A stretch of 64,000 nucleotides of DNA from Planctomycetaceae bacterium. Lineage in GTDB: Bacteria > Planctomycetota > Phycisphaerae > UBA1845 > UTPLA1. Below are positions 15,231 through 23,524 of this stretch, one piece after another. The stretch covers positions 2,046,001 through 2,110,000 of the forward strand of contig CP030884.1 of NCBI GenBank assembly GCA_006969385.1. The letters are read 5' to 3'. Position 1 is the first letter of the stretch. Every line of letters begins with the position of its first letter. The notes beneath the pieces are model-generated. The model was not told the DNA's origin. It searched no databases and saw only the letters and a list, made by a program, of their open reading frames with translations. A program made the position numbers and the translations under genes.

Positions 15231-16115
15231 TCACTTGCCTTCGTTCAGCAACCCTTCCCGCGCGCGTCGCAACTCCGCCCGTCGGGCCTCACTCACCGAG
15301 GGCGGCTGCAAGTCGAGCGACTCGATGCGCGCCGCGATGATATCCGCGACCACGGCGCGGGCATACCATTTGTCGTCGGCGGGAATGACGTACCACGGCG
15401 CCGCCTCCGTCGATGTGTGGCGAAAGACTTCGTGATAGGCATTTCGATACTGATCCCAAAAACCGCGTTCGCGCACGTCGGCCTCGTTAAACTTCCAGTT
15501 TTTATCCGGCTCGTCGATACGATCGAGAAAGCGCCGCTTCTGTTCGTCTTTGGATAAATGTAAATAAAACTTCAATACCATCGTGCCGCTGCGCACGAGT
15601 TGATCTTCAAACGCATTGATCGCGGCGAAGCGCGATTGCCAGAGTTTCTCGCCGCTGGGTTCCGCGGGCAGGCGTTGCCGTTCCAAAAATTCGGGATGCA
15701 CCCGCACGATCAAGACCTCTTCGTAATACGAACGATTGAACAGCGCGATCTCACCCTTGGGCGGCAGGAAGCGCGTCGGTCGCCAGAGAAAATGGTGCAA
15801 CACTTCCTCGTCGTTGGGGGCCTTGAACCCGTGCACGCTGACGCCCTGCGGGTTCACGCCCGACATCACATGGCGAATGGTGCCGTCCTTCCCGGCCGCA
15901 TCGAGCGCTTGCAGAATGATCAAGACTGCCCGGCTGCCATCGGCCCATAGCAAACGCTGCGCATCGGACAGCGCCTCGATATCCTGCGCCAACGCCCGCT
16001 TGGCTTCCGATTTCTTGAAATCGTCATCGGCCTCGGTCGAAATCTTGTCGAGATCAACATCGCCACCGGGTTGGATGAGGAACGACGCCTGGTCGAATTG
16101 ATGGGGTTTGGGCAT
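15231..16115 (-). CDS. Polyphosphate kinase 2 family protein
   Basis: A 294-residue cytoplasmic enzyme. Signature motifs of PPK2 are present in order: the Walker A-like LDAAGKDGTIRHVMSGVNPQ, GVSVHGFKAPNDEEVLHHFL, the WR lid residues, and IALFNRSYYEEVLIVRVHPE (Walker B region), then FEDQLVRSGTMVLKFYLHLS and WYVIPADDKWYAR. PPK2 enzymes transfer phosphate between polyphosphate and nucleotides, usually in the direction that makes NTPs or NDPs. Single-domain length is normal. Subclass cannot be fixed by eye. It is monocistronic. Confidence 0.93.
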   Translation of the reverse strand: MPKPHQFDQASFLIQPGGDVDLDKISTEADDDFKKSEAKRALAQDIEALSDAQRLLWADGSRAVLIILQALDAAGKDGTIRHVMSGVNPQGVSVHGFKAPNDEEVLHHFLWRPTRFLPPKGEIALFNRSYYEEVLIVRVHPEFLERQRLPAEPSGEKLWQSRFAAINAFEDQLVRSGTMVLKFYLHLSKDEQKRRFLDRIDEPDKNWKFNEADVRERGFWDQYRNAYHEVFRHTSTEAAPWYVIPADDKWYARAVVADIIAARIESLDLQPPSVSEARRAELRRAREGLLNEGK

Positions 16116-16569
16116 GAGCGGTATCTCCAGATTGCAATCCGATCATTGTAGCTGTCTTGGCTGAAATGGGGAGATTTGATTGAGAGAGCGAGATGACTAC
16201 TTCTCGCGTAAGGGCGAGTTTGTCGATTCGAGTATTGGTAACGGGTGCCACTGGCCCGCTTGCAGCCAGTGCGCTCGGGCGCAAAGAGGATGGCATTGTT
16301 TATTGAAGAGCTGGGCCGTATCGATGGTTCTAATCTGACAATTCAGAACTGAAACGTGGATGAAGAAGTGCGACGATCGTTGGCCGTTTACAATAGTAGG
16401 ATTTCGATACGGCCTAAATCGTTAATTAAACTTTCGACCCACCCCTATGCTCGATGCAATGGCGGACAAGCCGACCACTGGCACCCGGCGGGAGTAAACT
16501 CTGAAGCTATGGGCTGACTCAGTCGTCAGAATGATCACCGACAGGGTTCAGTCATCGCAGTCCGATCAC
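16116..16569. other. Intergenic region without recognised features
   Basis: About 450 bp between ppk2 (minus) and the next minus-strand gene. No gene, stable hairpin or repeat family was recognised. The ppk2 promoter should lie near 16116-16200. Confidence 0.5.
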
Positions 16570-17037
16570 TTACGGCATAACAGGCAGCGTCGCGCCGGCC
16601 GCCTTCAGCGCGCTGACCAACGCATCCCTTTCGATGCTATACCGATCGCGACCATCCCGAATATCGTATGTCGATTCCCCATGCCCCAGCACCAATTGAA
16701 TCTCGATGACCGGCCCGGTCTTTGGTGTCAGTCGCACATAACCCGACCATAAGCAACGACAATCGGCGATACCGGTGCCGCTATTGAGGGTACCGACGAT
16801 TTTCGCAATGACAGCCGGGTCGGACGTGGTCACGAATGTGGATTTCGAGCCGGTGATCGGAGTCCGATCGATCGTTTCAATCTCAATCGACACAATCGGC
16901 GAAACATCGCCATAGGATGGTGTATCCCAGAATTTCGGAAGCAGGCCGATTGAGAATGCAACGAATAAGGCTGCACTCAGAATCAGGCCGATCGCGACCG
17001 ATGCGATCTTGATTCCCCGCTTGAGTTTGTTCGTCAT
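16570..17037 (-). CDS. Single-pass membrane protein of unknown function
   Basis: A 155-residue protein: a basic N-terminus (MTNKLKRGIK), one membrane helix (IASVAIGLILSAALFVAFSI) and an approximately 120-residue outer domain with alternating strands (IVSIEIETIDRTPI, GTGIADCRCLWSGYVRLTPK, VIEIQLVLGHGESTYDIRDG). There are two close Cys residues in DCRCLW. No family was recognised. It stands alone, divergent from the metalloprotease-like gene. Confidence 0.65.
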   Translation of the reverse strand: MTNKLKRGIKIASVAIGLILSAALFVAFSIGLLPKFWDTPSYGDVSPIVSIEIETIDRTPITGSKSTFVTTSDPAVIAKIVGTLNSGTGIADCRCLWSGYVRLTPKTGPVIEIQLVLGHGESTYDIRDGRDRYSIERDALVSALKAAGATLPVMP

Positions 17038-17226
17038 GCGTCTTGGCCCTGAGTGTCTCGCTTTACTTATTGAATAACGTCATGTGCGGATACGAATTTC
17101 GCTTGCGTCACCAATATCCGTCGCTCCACATGGTGTGCCCCAATTTGAACTTTATCGATGAAAATCCGACCCATTCGCGATATGCTACGTCGTTTATCTA
17201 TCAACGCGAAAATCGGGAGCAATCAA

Positions 17227-18267
17227 ATGAAGACAAGCCCAATCCGTTGGCTGATCGTGCCGTGCTGCTTGGTATTATTGCAAGCGTCCATTGCCACGGC
17301 CGATGTCACATTCGTTTTCACGTATTTCGACGTCGACACCAGCACCGGCGTCGGCTTCGACGATCCAACGCTCGGCGCGGATCGCCGTGCCGCGCTCGAA
17401 GCCGTTGCCGCCGAAATCGGCGCGCGCATCGAGCAAGATGCGACAGTCGAGATTGGCGTCGCACCTTCGCAAACCGACGGCACCGGCCCCATCGGCATCG
17501 GCAGCGCCACGTTTCTCGATACCTCGCCCGGCATTCGCGATGGCGAAGTCTATCGGCGCATCGTCTTGGGCGAGGCAGACGTCGACGCCGGTCTCGATGG
17601 CGGCATCGTGTTTGACTTCGGTTATGACGTCGTGCTCTCCGGTCCGCCGGTCGCGGGCGTGGCTTGCTTCCGCGATGTCGCGCGGCACGAACTTACGCAC
17701 GTGCTCGGTTACGGCAGTTTCATCAAGGCAGATGGCAAGGGCTTCAACGAGACCGCGCCGGATATGTATACGCGATTCGATTCGATGCTGACGACCGACG
17801 CCGGGCCGGGGGCCGATGGCTTGCCGATCGTTGATGAGATGGGCAACTTGCTGCTCGACGATGCCACGTTTGCATCTGCGAACGGTACCGGCTTGGTGTT
17901 CGACGGCACCGAAGCCCGCGCGGCCAACAGCGGCGCGCCGATCAAACTGTTCGCCGCCGACCCGACGCATAGCGGCACCGACGACGACGTGATGTTCCCC
18001 TCGCCCGCCGTCGGCGAAGTGCGCGAAGACTGGACGGCGATGGATGTCGCGATATTGAAAGACCTTGGCTATCGAATTCGACCGGCATCGGAAGCGGGTG
18101 ATGGTGATGGAGATGGAGATGGAGATGGAGATGGCGACGGTGATGGTGATGGTGGTGGCATGTCAATGACCGACACGTGCGGTGCCTGCGGCGCGGGCAC
18201 GGGCGCGATGTTGATGATGTGTTTGGTGGGTATGCCGTTGCTGCGACGGCGCGGAGCGCGACGCTAA
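17227..18267 (+). CDS. Secreted metalloprotease-like protein with GD-repeat linker and Cys-containing C-terminal anchor
   Basis: From the ATG at 17227 (GGGAG upstream) the protein has 346 residues. The signal peptide is MKTSPIRWLIVPCCLVLLQA. The body contains HELTHVLGYGSF (about residue 157), an HExxHxxG zinc motif as in metzincin-like proteases, followed by a domain ending DVMFPSPAVGEVREDWTAMD; the M of this segment may be the Met-turn region. Nine Gly-Asp repeats (18097-18150) make a flexible linker. The tail reads CGACGAGTGAMLMMCLVGMP followed by LLRRRGARR, a Cys-pair, hydrophobic helix and Arg cluster that resembles MYXO-CTERM-like sorting signals rather than PEP-CTERM. The likely role is a surface-anchored protease. 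Confidence 0.8.
   Translation: MKTSPIRWLIVPCCLVLLQASIATADVTFVFTYFDVDTSTGVGFDDPTLGADRRAALEAVAAEIGARIEQDATVEIGVAPSQTDGTGPIGIGSATFLDTSPGIRDGEVYRRIVLGEADVDAGLDGGIVFDFGYDVVLSGPPVAGVACFRDVARHELTHVLGYGSFIKADGKGFNETAPDMYTRFDSMLTTDAGPGADGLPIVDEMGNLLLDDATFASANGTGLVFDGTEARAANSGAPIKLFAADPTHSGTDDDVMFPSPAVGEVREDWTAMDVAILKDLGYRIRPASEAGDGDGDGDGDGDGDGDGDGGGMSMTDTCGACGAGTGAMLMMCLVGMPLLRRRGARR
18097..18159 (+). repeat. Hexanucleotide GGNGAT tract encoding Gly-Asp repeats
   Basis: About ten copies of a six-base unit (GGTGAT, GGAGAT or GGCGAC) in frame in the metalloprotease-like gene. Copy-number change by slippage would alter linker length in steps of two residues without shifting the frame. Confidence 0.85.
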
Positions 18268-18284
18268 CGCGCGATGAAATCACG

Positions 18285-19292
18285 GTGCCACTGTTCTATG
18301 AATGCTCTGTAGAAACCCTTCAAGTCGTGACGGCGGGTCTGCCGTTATTTTTGTATGTCAACCAAACGCAGCATGACGCGGTCACCGAATGCGTTGGCCA
18401 GGATGGCCGTGAAGATGTCGAAACAGTCCTTGCCGGCTTACTCCGGTAAGTTCTCCCGTCGGGATTTCACGCAGCATCAGTTATTCTCGATGTTGGCGCT
18501 GAAGCTGTTTTTCAAGACCGACTATCGCGGTATCGTGGAGATTTTGCGAGATTCATCTGATTTACGGCGCATTCTGAAGATCGAACGAGTGCCGCATTAC
18601 ACGACATTGCAGAAGGCACACGCGCGCTTTTTAAAAAAGCAGCACTCGAAGAATTTCTCGTTGCCGTCGCCGATCTCGCTCGACGTGTAGACCTCATTCA
18701 AGAAAAGAATGACGCGTCCATTGATGCGACCGGTATGGAAAGTCATCATGTAAGTCGTCACTTCCTCGAACGCGCCGGCCGCATGACCTGTTACCGGCGA
18801 TATCCGAAGTGGACGATGGTCGCGCATCACGAATCGTATTTGTTATTCGGCATGCATTTGCGCTACGGACCGTGTCAGGATTCGCCCAGCTTCGTTCCCG
18901 CCGTCACGCAAGCCGCACGTCATCTACCGATCGATCGCTTGTTCGCCGACGGCGCGTACGATGTCGAAGCGCATCATCGGTACAGTCGCGAACAACTCGG
19001 GATTCGTTCGACGATTATTCCGATCAATCCGCGTCGCCCGCATCAACACGAGCCCAAGACAAAGTATCGCGCACAATTGCACCGCCGATTTCCGCGTAGG
19101 CTTTACGGCAGCCGCTGGCATGTGGAGGCGGCGATATCGCAACACAAGCGCAAACTCGGGTCGGCTCTGTCGGCCACCAGCGAACCGGGCCGCGAATCGG
19201 AATGCATCTTGCGACACATCGTCCACAATCTGATGATTCTCTTATTGTCAACAAGAAAGGGTTTCTACAGAGCATTCACAGAACAGTGGCAC
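18285..19292 (+). mobile_element. Insertion sequence of about 1.0 kb, DDE transposase (IS4/IS5-like)
   Basis: 34-bp terminal inverted repeats at 18285-18318 and 19259-19292 differ at one base (both contain GAATGCTCTGTAGAAACCC in the left-end orientation). Between them lies a DDE transposase in two overlapping frames. No target-site duplication was seen next to the repeats, so the exact ends may differ by a few bases or the duplication has decayed. The left end lies 18 bp after the metalloprotease-like gene stop. Confidence 0.85.
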
Positions 19293-19403
19293 GGGGTGGT
19301 TTTGTTTTGTTTCAACAGGGCCACCAGCCATGCCACCCGCCATGAAACCCGCCCTAGATATCACACTGCCTTCTTCGATAGGTATGATTTGAGCGTTCTT
19401 TGA
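18355..19403 (+). CDS. IS transposase, two frames joined by a likely programmed -1 frameshift
   Basis: The first frame (18355-18690) encodes FSRRDFTQHQLFSMLALKLF, TDYRGIVEILRDSSDLRRIL and HYTTLQKAHARFL, the helical N-terminal part of an IS4/IS5-type transposase. The second frame continues from AALEEFLVAVADLARRVDLI through SIDATGMESHH (first catalytic Asp), IDRLFADGAYD (second Asp) and RWHVEAAISQHKRKLG (Glu). The two overlap at A AAA AAG (18633-18639), and a -1 slip joins them without losing residues. The catalytic residues are therefore intact if frameshifting occurs. Oddly, the second frame has no stop inside the element and runs through the right inverted repeat to 19403. Confidence 0.82.
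18633..18639 (+). promoter_or_regulatory. A AAA AAG slippery heptamer for -1 frameshifting
   Basis: AAAAAAG lies with codon phase A_AAA_AAG in the first transposase frame. This is among the most efficient bacterial -1 slip sites and is used by IS1, IS3-family elements and dnaX. The next codon after the slip, GCA, opens the continuing transposase frame. Confidence 0.75.
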
Positions 19404-20182
19404 AAAGCGTTTAGCAAAGGTGCGGCTGGAACGGCGGCGATCACTTTTTTGGACGGAACCCATGAACTTTGAATCCCAACCAGCTTGGGCTCAAGGTCAC
19501 CGGCACCGTTCTTAACGAGTGCGATCCACGGTCCCCCACTCATTCCGACAATATCTGAGATCTCGTATGGTTTTTCTAAGTGCGCTTTCGCCCAAAGCCG
19601 AGGCGCATTTAGCTTAGTGACATCTTCTGGAGAATCTGATAAAGGTTCGATGAATATGATTACAAGGCTTGATTTAATCGAGTGACGCATAAACTCCGAG
19701 AATCGTGAGGTACCGTAATCAGTCAAGGAAAGCGGGCAACCGACTAAATAGAAGCCAAGAATATTCGGCTTCTCTGAATTAGCTATGAGGTCATCTATTT
19801 TAAATGCTTTTATCCCATTAATCTTCAGGGCCGCCGTTTGAAGAGAGTCAAGCTTAATAAACCCAGCATCCCAGCCTTCGTGTCCATCGAATGCTACGAA
19901 TTGATCAAGCGATACAGGTACTCCTTCCTCGCGATGCTTCCTATTTCCGAAGCCGTCCGAAAGGCGACAGATTTCGATCTTTTGGTTCTTTAGATATTCT
20001 ATTCCCTCAAGGCAATGACCTGATGTGAACCAAAACCAATGGTCTTCGAGTTCTACGAAAAAACCAGAGTATTGTTCGAATCTTGCGTCTTTGCCGAAGT
20101 ATTTCGAATCAAATGGCTCGACGGTTAAGACACTAAGTGCGGCCGTGTAATCTGAGACTAGATTCCTTACTTTCTCATCCAT
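19361..20182 (-). CDS. Trypsin-like serine protease-fold protein
   Basis: A 273-residue protein with a probable chymotrypsin-like triad: His in FTSGHCLEGIEYL (about 55), Asp in GWDAGFIKLDSLQ (about 107), and Ser in DIVGMSGGPWIALVK (about 221). There is no signal peptide, so it is probably cytoplasmic. The base composition is clearly more AT-rich than its neighbours (many AAA, AAT and TTT codons) and it lies next to an insertion sequence, both signs of recent acquisition. Proteins of this type occur in accessory islands and sometimes in defence loci, but nothing here identifies a partner. Substrate unknown. Confidence 0.72.
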   Translation of the reverse strand: MDEKVRNLVSDYTAALSVLTVEPFDSKYFGKDARFEQYSGFFVELEDHWFWFTSGHCLEGIEYLKNQKIEICRLSDGFGNRKHREEGVPVSLDQFVAFDGHEGWDAGFIKLDSLQTAALKINGIKAFKIDDLIANSEKPNILGFYLVGCPLSLTDYGTSRFSEFMRHSIKSSLVIIFIEPLSDSPEDVTKLNAPRLWAKAHLEKPYEISDIVGMSGGPWIALVKNGAGDLEPKLVGIQSSWVPSKKVIAAVPAAPLLNAFQRTLKSYLSKKAV

Positions 20183-20199
20183 GGTTAAACCTCCGTGTA

Positions 20200-20232
20200 A
20201 ATAAGAATCCCCCGACCATCCATGGCCGGGGG
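20200..20232 (-). terminator. Likely dnaK terminator
   Basis: CCCCCGACCATC (20209-20220) pairs with CATGGCCGGGGG apart from one mismatch. On the minus strand it is followed by ATTCTTATTT. It lies 20 bp past the dnaK stop. Confidence 0.7.
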
Positions 20233-20252
20233 CGTTAATCTCAAACTCTCAA

Positions 20253-22187
20253 TTACTCCTTCACCTCAAACTCCGCATCGATCACATCATCATCCTTCTT
20301 CGCCGAATCATCCGGCGGGCTGGTCACCGGTTCGCCCGGGCCGGCACCGGCTCCTGCTGCCGCCGCGTCGGGGCCGCCGGCTTGTTTGGCGGCTTCTTCG
20401 TAGATGATTTTGCCGAGCGTTTGGCTGGCCATGGCCACGTTTTCGATCGCTTTCTTGATCGAGTCCGCGTCGTCGCCCTTCATCACATCTTTCAAGTTAC
20501 TCAGGGCGTTTTCGACCTTGCTGCGCTCGTCGGCCGGCACCTTCTCGCCGTGTTCCTTGAGCGTTTTCTCGGTTTGATAGACCGTCTGATCGGCTTGGTT
20601 CTTGACGTCGACCATCTCGCGCCGCTTCTCGTCTTCGGCGGCGTGGGCTTCGGCGTCCTTCTTCATGCGTTCGACTTCTTCCTCGGTCAAACCGCTGGAA
20701 CCTTCGATCTTAATGTTGTGTTCCTTACCCGTGCCCTTGTCTTTGGCGGACACGCTCAGGATACCGTTGGCATCGATGTCGAACGTCACTTCGATCTGCG
20801 GCATGCCGCGCGGAGCGGGCGGAATGCCCTGCAAGTTAAACTTACCGAGCGTACGGTTGTCCGCCGCCATCGGTCGTTCGCCTTGCAGCACGACGATGGT
20901 GACTTCCGGCTGATTGTCGGCCGCCGTCGAGTAGACTTCCGTCTTGCTGGTCGGAATCGTCGTGTTGCGCGGAATCATGACCGTGCAAACGCCGCCTTGC
21001 GTTTCCACACCCAGCGAGAGCGGCGTGACGTCGAGCACGAGAATGTCCTTAACGTCACCGCCGATGATGCCCGCTTGCAACGCGGCACCCACGCCGACGG
21101 CTTCATCCGGGTTGACGGTCTTGTTGGGCTCTTTGCCGAAGATTTCCTTGCAAAGCTTCTGCACGGCGGGGATGCGCGTGGAGCCGCCCACAAGTAGACA
21201 TTCGTCGATATCCTTCGCCGTTAGCTTGGCGTCTTGCAACGCCATCAACACCGGTTGGCGACAGCGCTGCACGAGGTTTTCAGTAAGCTGCTCGAACTTG
21301 GTGCGCGTGATCGTCATGTTGAGGTGCTTCGGTCCGCTGGCGTCCGCCGTGATAAACGGCAGGCTGACCGTTGATTCCATGCTGCTCGACAGTTCGCACT
21401 TGGCCTTTTCGCACGCCTCTTTCAAGCGCTGATGGGCCATGGCGTCTTTGCGCAGGTCGATGCCGTTTTCCTTGCGGAACTCTTCGGCAACGTAGTTGAT
21501 AAGTTCCTCATCAAAATCGTCACCACCTAGGTGCGTGTCGCCCTTGATGGCCAGCGTTTCGAATACGCCATCGCCGACGTCGAGAATGCTGATATCAAAC
21601 GTACCACCACCCAAGTCAAAGACGGCGATCTTGCCGCCTTTCTTTTGGTCCATGCCGTAAGCGAGCGCCGCGGCCGTCGGTTCGGGCAGTACGCGCTTCA
21701 CATCGAAACCGGCGATGATGCCCGCTTCTTTGGTGGCCTTCTTTTGCGAGTCGTTGAAATACGCCGGCACCGTGATGACGGCGGCTTCGACCTTTTCGCC
21801 GAGGTAATCTTCCGCCGTCTTCTTGAGATCCTGCAGAATCATCGCGGAGATTTCCGGCGGCGTGTATTCCTTATCGCGAATTTTGATCTTCACGAGTTCG
21901 TCGGCGCCGCCCGTGACTTCATAGGGAACCAGCTTTTCTTCGTCGCTGACTTCCTTATGGCGGCGACCCATGAAGCGCTTCACGCTGTACACGGTGTTCT
22001 TGGGGTTGGTGACTTGCTGGTGTCGCGCGACCTGACCGACGAGGCGTTCGCCCTTTTCGGTAAAGCCGACGACCGAGGGCGTGGTGCGTGCGCCCATGCT
22101 GTTGGTGAGGACCTTAGGGTCGCCACCTTCCATAACGGCGACGACGGAGTTGGTCGTGCCGAGGTCGATTCCGATGATTTTGCCCAT
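20253..22187 (-). CDS. dnaK: Chaperone protein DnaK (Hsp70)
   Basis: 644 residues from the ATG at 22187 (AGGAG at 22194-22198). The nucleotide-binding domain has [50 protein letters not shown] and [20 protein letters not shown]. The linker [16 protein letters not shown] leads to the substrate-binding domain, and the protein ends in the typical [13 protein letters not shown]. It folds nascent and stress-damaged proteins with DnaJ and GrpE, neither of which is encoded nearby. A longer frame upstream is not protein-like. No CIRCE element was found upstream. Confidence 0.98.
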   Translation of the reverse strand: MGKIIGIDLGTTNSVVAVMEGGDPKVLTNSMGARTTPSVVGFTEKGERLVGQVARHQQVTNPKNTVYSVKRFMGRRHKEVSDEEKLVPYEVTGGADELVKIKIRDKEYTPPEISAMILQDLKKTAEDYLGEKVEAAVITVPAYFNDSQKKATKEAGIIAGFDVKRVLPEPTAAALAYGMDQKKGGKIAVFDLGGGTFDISILDVGDGVFETLAIKGDTHLGGDDFDEELINYVAEEFRKENGIDLRKDAMAHQRLKEACEKAKCELSSSMESTVSLPFITADASGPKHLNMTITRTKFEQLTENLVQRCRQPVLMALQDAKLTAKDIDECLLVGGSTRIPAVQKLCKEIFGKEPNKTVNPDEAVGVGAALQAGIIGGDVKDILVLDVTPLSLGVETQGGVCTVMIPRNTTIPTSKTEVYSTAADNQPEVTIVVLQGERPMAADNRTLGKFNLQGIPPAPRGMPQIEVTFDIDANGILSVSAKDKGTGKEHNIKIEGSSGLTEEEVERMKKDAEAHAAEDEKRREMVDVKNQADQTVYQTEKTLKEHGEKVPADERSKVENALSNLKDVMKGDDADSIKKAIENVAMASQTLGKIIYEEAAKQAGGPDAAAAGAGAGPGEPVTSPPDDSAKKDDDVIDAEFEVKE

Positions 22188-23060
22188 GATTGGCTCCTGG
22201 CTGTTTGTTGTTTTGGGTTCAATCGAGGGCTGACGGCGGCGGGTCACCAAAGGCGACCCGCGGCGATCAGCCCGCACGACAGGCTTTAATACAAGTGGGG
22301 TGCCACTCGCCATGAAAAGTGTGGGGTTTGGATGTAAATATCTGCTAAATAATGTGTTACGATGAATAGATGGGTGGTGCGAGGCCTGTGAAACGCCTGC
22401 CGTCTGCCAGTCTGGCATGACGCCGTGGCGGGCGGACAGGAGGTGTTTATTAGTGACCCGAAGGGAAAAGCGAGCGAGATGTTTTGCCCCTGCGGATTTG
22501 GCGCACGCACTCGCAACGTGGTCAACCGGGAGGGCCAAGACCGTCGGGTGTGGCGTCAAACAGTTTTGGGAAAGTCCTTCGATAAGGGTACCAGAGGACT
22601 CATTCAGAAACGGGGGCGTGGTGCAGGATCAAGAACGGTCGGGAGGTTGCTCGTATCAGTTACGGGCGGCGAATTCTTCGCCCCGGTAGGGGCCGACCGA
22701 AAATAGCCCCGGATGAAGCGCAGCTCGCGCCAGCGAGCGGAGCGCCATCCGGGGTTAGTGGCTTGAAAAATCCTCTTAAGCCCCGGAGGGGCGGCGGAAA
22801 TCTCCCTGCATCGCTGCCGCGATGCAAATGAAAAAGAGCGGCGAGGTGTCCACGGACGGCGCGGCAGTGCCGCTTCGTCCGTGGCTATTTTCCCGTGGCC
22901 CTCCGGGCCTGTTTGATGCAGAGTTGGGGAGGCGTAAGCGATGAAGTTCAATTGATGGTCGCATGATTATTGAGAAAGCATAAATAGATTGCATGCGACA
23001 ATCATTACATTGAATTGGACTTGATAACGCGTTTCGCGCGACGGAAACTTATTTAAACGA
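22188..23060. other. Intergenic region upstream of dnaK
   Basis: About 870 bp. The part next to dnaK must hold its promoter and leader; no sigma-32-like or CIRCE motif was recognised. From 22676 the region holds the palindrome cluster described separately. No convincing gene. Confidence 0.5.
22676..22915. repeat. Cluster of short palindromes with GAAAATAGCC spacers (copy 1)
   Basis: Consecutive hairpins: GCCCCGGTAGGGGC (22680-22693), then CGACCGAAAATAGCC, then a long arm AGCCCCGGATG paired with CATCCGGGG (22706-22754), GCCCCGGAGGGGC (22780-22792), GCATCGC with GCGATGC, CCACGGACG with CGTCCGTGG, a reverse-oriented CTATTTTCCC and GGCCCTCCGGGCC. The same design recurs at 28738-29072 with different arm sequences. 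This suggests a structured RNA or REP-type element family. No coding potential. Confidence 0.65.
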
Positions 23061-23492
23061 TTACATCTGCGCGGAAATTAGCTTTCGAATTTCGCTTCCG
23101 CCCGCTGAAAGAAACGCCTTCTTGTATTCCATCGATTGCATATCCGGGCAAGCTAACACGGCGTCGAGAAAATCCGAAGGCGGCAAGAATCGATGAGCTG
23201 CAATGTAGTGGGTTACTAAAGTCGGGCAGACAAACATGGTCGAACCGTGTGGAATCCAAATATCAATGCTTTTTCCAAACGGCCCATCAAATTGGCAAAC
23301 ACCGCATTGATGCATTCCAGCAGATGCGACGCCGATCGGATTCAAATCAAAATCAATAAGCACTTTCAGTGCTTCGTATGCAGCGGTTGGTGTTGCACCC
23401 ATTGAAAAAGTGCCACCGCGATACAAATAGCCGACTGGGTGAACATTTGGCCCGAGGTTGCGCAAGAATTCGTCGTAACGTATCTCCGTCAT
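23061..23492 (-). CDS. Hypothetical protein, possibly DUF7919-like
   Basis: 143 residues from the ATG at 23492. It contains VHPVGYLYRGGTFSMG near the start, a central GMHQCGVCQFDGPFGKSIDI with two Cys, and TLVTHYIAAHRFLPPSDFLDAV near the end. The pattern of a Trp/Tyr-rich start, a CxxC core and a HYxxAHxxxPPxxF end recalls small uncharacterised actinobacterial proteins (DUF7919-like), but this is by memory and uncertain. Cytoplasmic. It follows cysNC by 32 bp on the same strand. Confidence 0.6.
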   Translation of the reverse strand: MTEIRYDEFLRNLGPNVHPVGYLYRGGTFSMGATPTAAYEALKVLIDFDLNPIGVASAGMHQCGVCQFDGPFGKSIDIWIPHGSTMFVCPTLVTHYIAAHRFLPPSDFLDAVLACPDMQSMEYKKAFLSAGGSEIRKLISAQM

Positions 23493-23524
23493 TACCGAAT
23501 CTCGCCCGCCAACGCAGTGTCTTC

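Noticed and set aside
20382..21197. A 271-codon plus-strand frame opposite dnaK
   Set aside because: Shadow of dnaK, a long high-GC gene; no motif or ribosome binding site.
22188..22420. CIRCE or sigma-32 promoter upstream of dnaK
   Set aside because: No TTAGCACTC-n9-GAGTGCTAA or close relative and no convincing heat-shock promoter was found.
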